Below, one piece after another: positions 59,061-64,000 of a DNA stretch of 64,000 nt; within the stretch, counting starts at the first letter, position 1, and every line of letters begins with the position of its first letter. The translations under genes were made by a program, and so were the position numbers. The notes beneath the pieces were generated by a model. It searched no databases. It had not been told where the DNA came from and saw only the letters and a list, made by a program, of their open reading frames with translations. The stretch is from positions 14,219,019 through 14,283,018 of the forward strand of contig CM049306.1 of NCBI GenBank assembly GCA_026874595.1, read 5' to 3'. The DNA is from Sipunculus nudus. Lineage: Eukaryota; Annelida; Sipuncula; Golfingiida; Sipunculidae.

Positions 59061-61324
59061 ATAAGGCCTACAGGCATAATGCAAACCTGTGCAAAGTTTG
59101 GGAGTATGAATGGAGGTATATTTTTTAAATTCAATATTGATCCTCTTACGTCCTGCATATCTACCTTAGTCATTATGATTTCAGAAAAATGGAGGTTTCA
59201 GACCTGCAAGTTTCAGACTAGGACATTTTAAAACTAGAATATGGGTAGTCAACAAGCAACTCTGTGTATCCGCAGAAATCAGAGTGGGACGGGTGAAGTG
59301 AGGCATGGATTAAGTGGCAAGGGGAACAGAATGAGGTGTGTTGCATATAAGCATGGAAGTCTGCAGCGTAAATGTGAATGTAGGTGGCCACCTGTCATAA
59401 ATTCGAGAAAATTGTCCAGGATGTATAAACCTGCAAAATTTCAGGTGGATAAGTCAAACCATTCCTGAGATATGAGTGATTTTATCCGAAGGCAGATAAA
59501 CAGATGGATGCTGTGCATAAGTGGTTGCAGGTGGCACCACCAGTTTTTCCTATGATGAAAAGCTATGTTAGATCTATACACATGCAAAATTTTGGCCCAC
59601 TCGGTCAAATGGTTCCCGAGATATGAGCTTGGATTACTGCAGAGTAAACGTGAATGTAGGTGGCACCACCTGTCATAAAATTGAGAAAGCTGTCCAGGAT
59701 GTATAAACCTGCAAAATTTCAGGTGGATAGGTCAAACCACTTCTGAGATATGAGTTATTTTATCCCAAGGCAGAGGAACAGATGGACGCTGTGCAAAAGT
59801 GGTTGCAGGTGGCGCCACCAGTTTTGCCTATGATGAAGAGCTATGTGAGATCTATACACATGCAAAATTTTGGCCCAATCAGTCGAACAGTTCTTGAGAT
59901 ATGAGCTTGGATGTCTGCAGAGTAAACGTGAATGTAGGTGGCACCACCTGTCATAAAATTGAGAAAGCTGTCCAGGATGTATAAACCTGCAAAATTTCAG
60001 GTGGATAAGTCAAACCACTGCTGAGATATGAGTTATTTTATCCCAAGGCAGATGAACAGATGGATGCTGTGCATTAATGGTTGCAGGTGGCGCCACCAGT
60101 TTTGTCTATGATCAAGAGCTATGTGAGATCTATACACATGCAAAATTTTGGCCCAATCGATCAAATGGTTCCCGAGATATGAGCTTGGATGTCTGCAGAT
60201 GTTGCAGGTGGTGCCACCATTTTTAGTGTATGTTATAATGCTATCAAAGGGCTACATTTGTGCAAAATTTTTAGCCTGTTCGGTCAAATGGTTCCCGAGA
60301 TAAGTGGGTTTATGTGTGGAAACAGACACACAAATGGATGCTGGGCAGCGAAGAAAGGTCAGAGGTCAACCAAATATGAGAGCCCAGCAGTTCACATGTG
60401 ACCTGATGATAAACCCGATTCACTTAAAATGCAAACCAAGTTTTTTCAAACAGTTGAAAGATATAGTTCAAATAATCTGGAAATTCTTTATCTAGACATT
60501 GAGTCTAGACGTCTAGACGCTGTGTCTAGACATCTAGACACATTGTTTAGACACCAGACAGAGCCAGGTCATTTGCCATGGTGATGCAAATTGAAATGGC
60601 TACTGAAACTCAGCATGTTATCAAATCTGTTTTCAAACACAGAAAGCCTTTTTCAATTGGCTACACTGCTTTTTTAAAGCTGCATTTACCCAATCTTTTC
60701 TTATAAAACTGACAGAACCCTACCATATAATAATTCTTGTAAAGTTTGTACCAATTAGCTTGACAGTTTCATCATAAAACAGTGTATACGCTAAAAGCAT
60801 CTAAAATTACATTTTCACTTGTAAAAAACACATCAATTTAGGTGGCGCCACCAATACCTCAATATCAGATATGACATATGTGACAAACATTGGTATAAAA
60901 TTTGCTGATGTTAGCTCTAGCCATTTCTGAGATTTTAATTTTAGTGAGCTTTTTTGGACAGATGACTAAGTTCAACCTCCTGTAACTCAGCCAAAAATCT
61001 CCGAACTGGAACCATTCCAACAAACTTGAGTAAGATTGTTCCAGGGATCATTTCTATGAAATATTGGACAATTTGGCTGAACAATTTTCGGAAAAGAAAA
61101 TTTTTAAAGCTTTTTTAGCTTTTTCCCTATAAAAACTCAGAAAATGCAGTTAGAAAAAAATAAACAAAATCCGATAGAGTTTTTCAGATGACTGTTTATT
61201 TGCAAAAAAATTTGGTGATGCTAGCTTCTGCCATTTTTGAGATAGCTATGGTTAATGTACAGACGACACATGACGTAAGACGGACCACGCTGCACCATCA
61301 CATAAGCTAACAGGTTCGCTAAAA
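59061..61324 (+). mobile_element. Family B element B4, carrying a family D core
   Basis: Head ATAAGGCCTACAGGCATAAT then GCAAACCTGTGC; tail TAACAGGTTCGCTAAAA. The left 150 bp match B2 and 60840-61320 match B2/B1. At ~59235 a decayed D head (GGTAGTCAACAAG...) begins and family D text runs to about 60410, so either D inserted in B or the B copy captured a D core. The D portion has three 278-bp repeats (59365, 59643 and 59921) and exact GGTGGCGCCACC sites at 59808 and 60086. Confidence 0.75.
60494..60560 (+). repeat. Cluster of GTCTAGAC palindromes
   Basis: TCTAGAC recurs five times within ~50 bp, including tandem GTCTAGACGTCTAGAC, with decayed copies to 60555. Element B2 has a degraded remnant at the same relative place (34425-34465). 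Confidence 0.85.
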
Positions 61325-61760
61325 TTGTCAAACGGTGGTCACATCACTGGACTAAGTGCCCAGTGTTGACCAAACTGAAAAGCCCTCGCACTGAAAGCGG
61401 AGTCATGTGACCTTGTAAACCTTTACTTCCTTTTCAGAGAAAAAATTCCTTTAGAGGCCTTACAATGGATATGGGGGATAAATGGGGATAAAAGTGGACC
61501 CGCATGACCATGTATTGCATGGAAATGCATTTTGGGTAGGACATGCGCTCTGGCCATGGTCTTAACAGGCCAGTGAAAATCCCTGAGGCACCTCCTGAAA
61601 AAAACTTCACAGGCGTGGAGGACCTTGCAGCACAAAAGAAATCGGGGCACCTAAAGGGGAAATATTAAAATGATTAATTATTCAGCTTAATAGGGCATAA
61701 TCCCGCAAAATAAAAAAAAACTTGTCCTAGAAGAGCACACCACCGATATGTCTGCCGAAT
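61325..61760 (-). repeat. Spacer and ~160-bp interspersed repeat, copy 2
   Basis: 61600-61760 on the minus strand matches 51011-51170. The rest (61325-61600) is slightly GC-richer sequence without a recognisable gene. The minus frame at 61423-61650 has no domain. Confidence 0.6.
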
Positions 61761-61820
61761 TTGGAGAGTTAAATCAGAACGGAAGCAGGTTAACCGTGGT
61801 CTAGAAAAAACCCAACTCTG

Positions 61821-61834
61821 TATTAATTAATTAA

Positions 61835-61893
<59 letters not shown>
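61821..61893. repeat. Compound (TTAA)n-(TA)n-(CA)n microsatellite
   Basis: AATT/TTAA repeats pass into ~30 bp of TA and then ~22 bp of CA. Confidence 0.95.
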
Positions 61894-63915
61894 AATATAT
61901 CACTCTGCTATACTGACTAAAGCATACATTTTAGTGATAAAGAATTAAAAGAAATGTATCATAAATGTAAAACAAAAGTATATATAATGACAGTAAAACA
62001 TAATTTATCTGCACAAGCTAATTACTGATTTATACATACAATAATCATAAAGTAGTTAGGATGGCAAAGATGGATAGCCCATTATTGTTCTGGTGAAGTC
62101 AGCGATGTGTGTTGAAGTTCATTTTATCAATACCCAGAGGACAGAAAACAATCCCCATATTGGCTTGAGCAGCTTAATTACCAGGCCCAGCTTAATCAAG
62201 TTTGTATGATTTATGCCTTCAGATATGGAGCCATGCAGCCAGACAGTAAATGGCCCGAAGATATGTGTCTAAAACAGCCACCGCTGCTTCTGTGGTGAAA
62301 GCTTTAACTTTATCTATACAGTAAACATTGGAGCATGGGAGTTTCCTGTGTGTGGGGGTGTGAAACAAAACTAATTGATTTCTTCCCAAAAAATGAAACC
62401 AGCTAGCAACTGTTTCAGGGTATCTTCTGGCATATTTGTACTGGTCATTATAGTCACCACTTATTGAGATTTAATCTACTTTTATTCCATATATTTAAGT
62501 CAATTAAATGGAAATTCTGCTTATATGCTTAAAATTATCAAAGCCAAACTATTTCCAGTATATTCAGATAAAAAAATGCCACACATATAAGTCTGATATA
62601 TACAACCTTTGTTCATAGTGAATAAAGTGTACATATAACCTGCTTTACTGTCTATTATGTTAAGATCAACATTGTAAGATTTTACTAAATTCACAGTGAA
62701 GCTAAGGATAAAAGTACTGGTCAGATTCAGTTAGCTAATCATTGCTATCTAAGGTAACTTATTCCATTTAGATCTTTGAGTTTACCCTGAAAACATTGAC
62801 CATACATGACATTGCACAGGTAATAGGCCCAATCTGTGACACAATGAAAAACTATAATTTCTCAAGTTACATGGTATGATTGTTATTTTTTTGCTCACAA
62901 CTTTACTGTTAAACTTGTGCCCATGATCAAAATGTATATAATAATGTCAAGATGATAAACTCACCAATTGCTAGCTGAGAAATTTATGCTTTTGTGTGTC
63001 AATTTTACTAAAAATATACCAATTACTCTGGAATTTCATGTCTGTTAGTATAAGTGACATTTTGAAGGACCAATTTGATCATTTTTACAGATGACAGGTA
63101 TAATATGTCTGTCTACTATTGTCTTAATTATTTCTATTTATAATAAAATGTAAAATTCGAGGGCTAATAATGTGAAATTATTGTTAATTATTTGTCTGTC
63201 TAAAATTAATCATTAGACTCTTTAGTGTAAAAATTAATAAATATTTTGTGGCACCCCATAGTCTTGCACAAAGAATAAAGCTGTCTAAATGATGAAAATG
63301 TAGGATAAATTTTAAGTAAATCCATGTGTCCATAATTATTGAGAAATATGGTATTTGTGTGGATGATCCTTACAAAAGGATAATAAAATAAAACTTCCCA
63401 GACAACAGTTAGTCACATTTTCTAATAAATGGTTGGACCAATTATGATGAACCTCTCACTGTTTAAATGAAGCTTACTGTTTCAATTATATAATCCAACA
63501 ACAGTATTGCAACTCATTTACTATGTTCAAATCACTCAGCAATCAGTGGACACCCCCCCCTCCCCACCCCTAGCTGGTCCACTGTAAACTATGGAATGTA
63601 AAACCTTGAAAATTAGGCCAAGGTAAAAAATATATATCCAGTGCTAATCTATCACCCTTGAAAATATTACTGTGTCCAAAATTCATTTATTGAAAATCAG
63701 CCATATTAAGGATCTAGCTCAAACATGGGCTGAATTCAGAGATATAAGGAATGTGTTATGGACTATACCACCATGGAAGTAAGGTCAATACCATAATTAA
63801 AGAAATAGTTGGAATCTGTCACCCATGACAATAATAATGGGCCCAAATCATATAATATTTAAAAAAAATCACCAATATTAAAGATCTAACACAAACATGG
63901 GCAGAAGAAAGAAAG
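61894..63915. other. Unique-looking DNA, no gene seen
   Basis: AT-rich. A C run lies at 63552-63562. No open frame above ~60 codons and no repeat family recognised. Confidence 0.45.
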
Positions 63916-63919
63916 AGAA

Positions 63920-64000
63920 ACAAGGGACCCATGGGTCACAGCGCTCAGCTGATTGTAACAGTTATAACTGCATCACCTTAGATTTTTTGAAGTTGCAATA
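63920..64000 (+). mobile_element. Family A element A6, head only, runs off the window
   Basis: ACAAGGGACCCATGGGTCAC followed by AGCGCTCAGCTGA, a perfect A head with both palindrome and subterminal repeat. The text after it matches neither A2 nor A3, so the left arm differs between copies. Confidence 0.85.

Noticed and set aside
58790-59128. 112-codon plus-strand frame
   Set aside because: It runs across the boundary into the head of a family B element, so it cannot be a conserved gene.
1-64000. tRNA genes or tRNA-derived SINEs
   Set aside because: I searched by eye for the B-box word GGTTCGANTCC and its complement and found no convincing match with an A box at proper distance.

Overview
This is an AT-rich, non-coding stretch of an animal nuclear genome. 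I recognise no intact host protein-coding gene, no rRNA or tRNA gene and no bacterial or viral gene. Nearly every open frame is short and chance-like, or lies inside a repeat. The repeat content suggests a mollusc, probably a bivalve. The grounds are mobile elements with short inverted termini, terminal hairpins, tandem ~180-290 bp cores and a GACG/GACA microsatellite near one end, as in bivalve 'pearl'/Helentron-type elements; long modules full of TGACCTTTGACCT; and a Tx1/L1-like LINE. The species call is inference.

Layout. 1-4696: unique-looking DNA with a 47-bp minisatellite (1213-2395). 4697-8984: a family C element with three 290-bp cores and a family D element with 279-bp cores. 8985-16557: unique DNA, a 750-bp hAT-type element with a perfect 8-bp target duplication (10935-11684), and TA, GT and G tracts. 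16558-36150: one family A element grown to ~19.6 kb by nested insertions. It holds a family C element (17025-33850), which holds a LINE (17474-29536, 18-bp target duplication and poly-A), which holds two further A elements and a pogo-like MITE. A family B element sits in the right part of C and another in the right arm of the outer A element. 36151-43165: mostly unique DNA with a compact family C element (41633-42434) and a short CpG-richer patch near 39.7 kb. 43166-44600: a 40-bp minisatellite, duplicated with its flank and split by a hAT MITE. 44702-49381: a family B element split by a 1.1-kb TA-flanked inverted-terminal element, then a reverse-strand A element carrying a 1,234-bp insertion. 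51010-53927: reverse A and B ends and an A element split by a family E element. 57098-58324: two inverted-terminal elements back to back, the second containing the spaced internal promoter blocks of 5S rRNA. 59061-61324: a family B element with a family D core. 63920 to the edge: the start of another A element.

The main result is that five families (A-E) with different sequences share one plan. The head has a short hairpin or palindrome followed by a subterminal inverted repeat, and the tail carries the matching inverted repeat, in A, C and E inside a second hairpin. Tandem core modules are shared across families with different ends, and a palindrome GGTGGCGCCACC recurs in B, C and D. I read them as non-autonomous Helentron-like elements (HINEs); that classification is inference, while the termini, nesting and several empty sites can be read directly.
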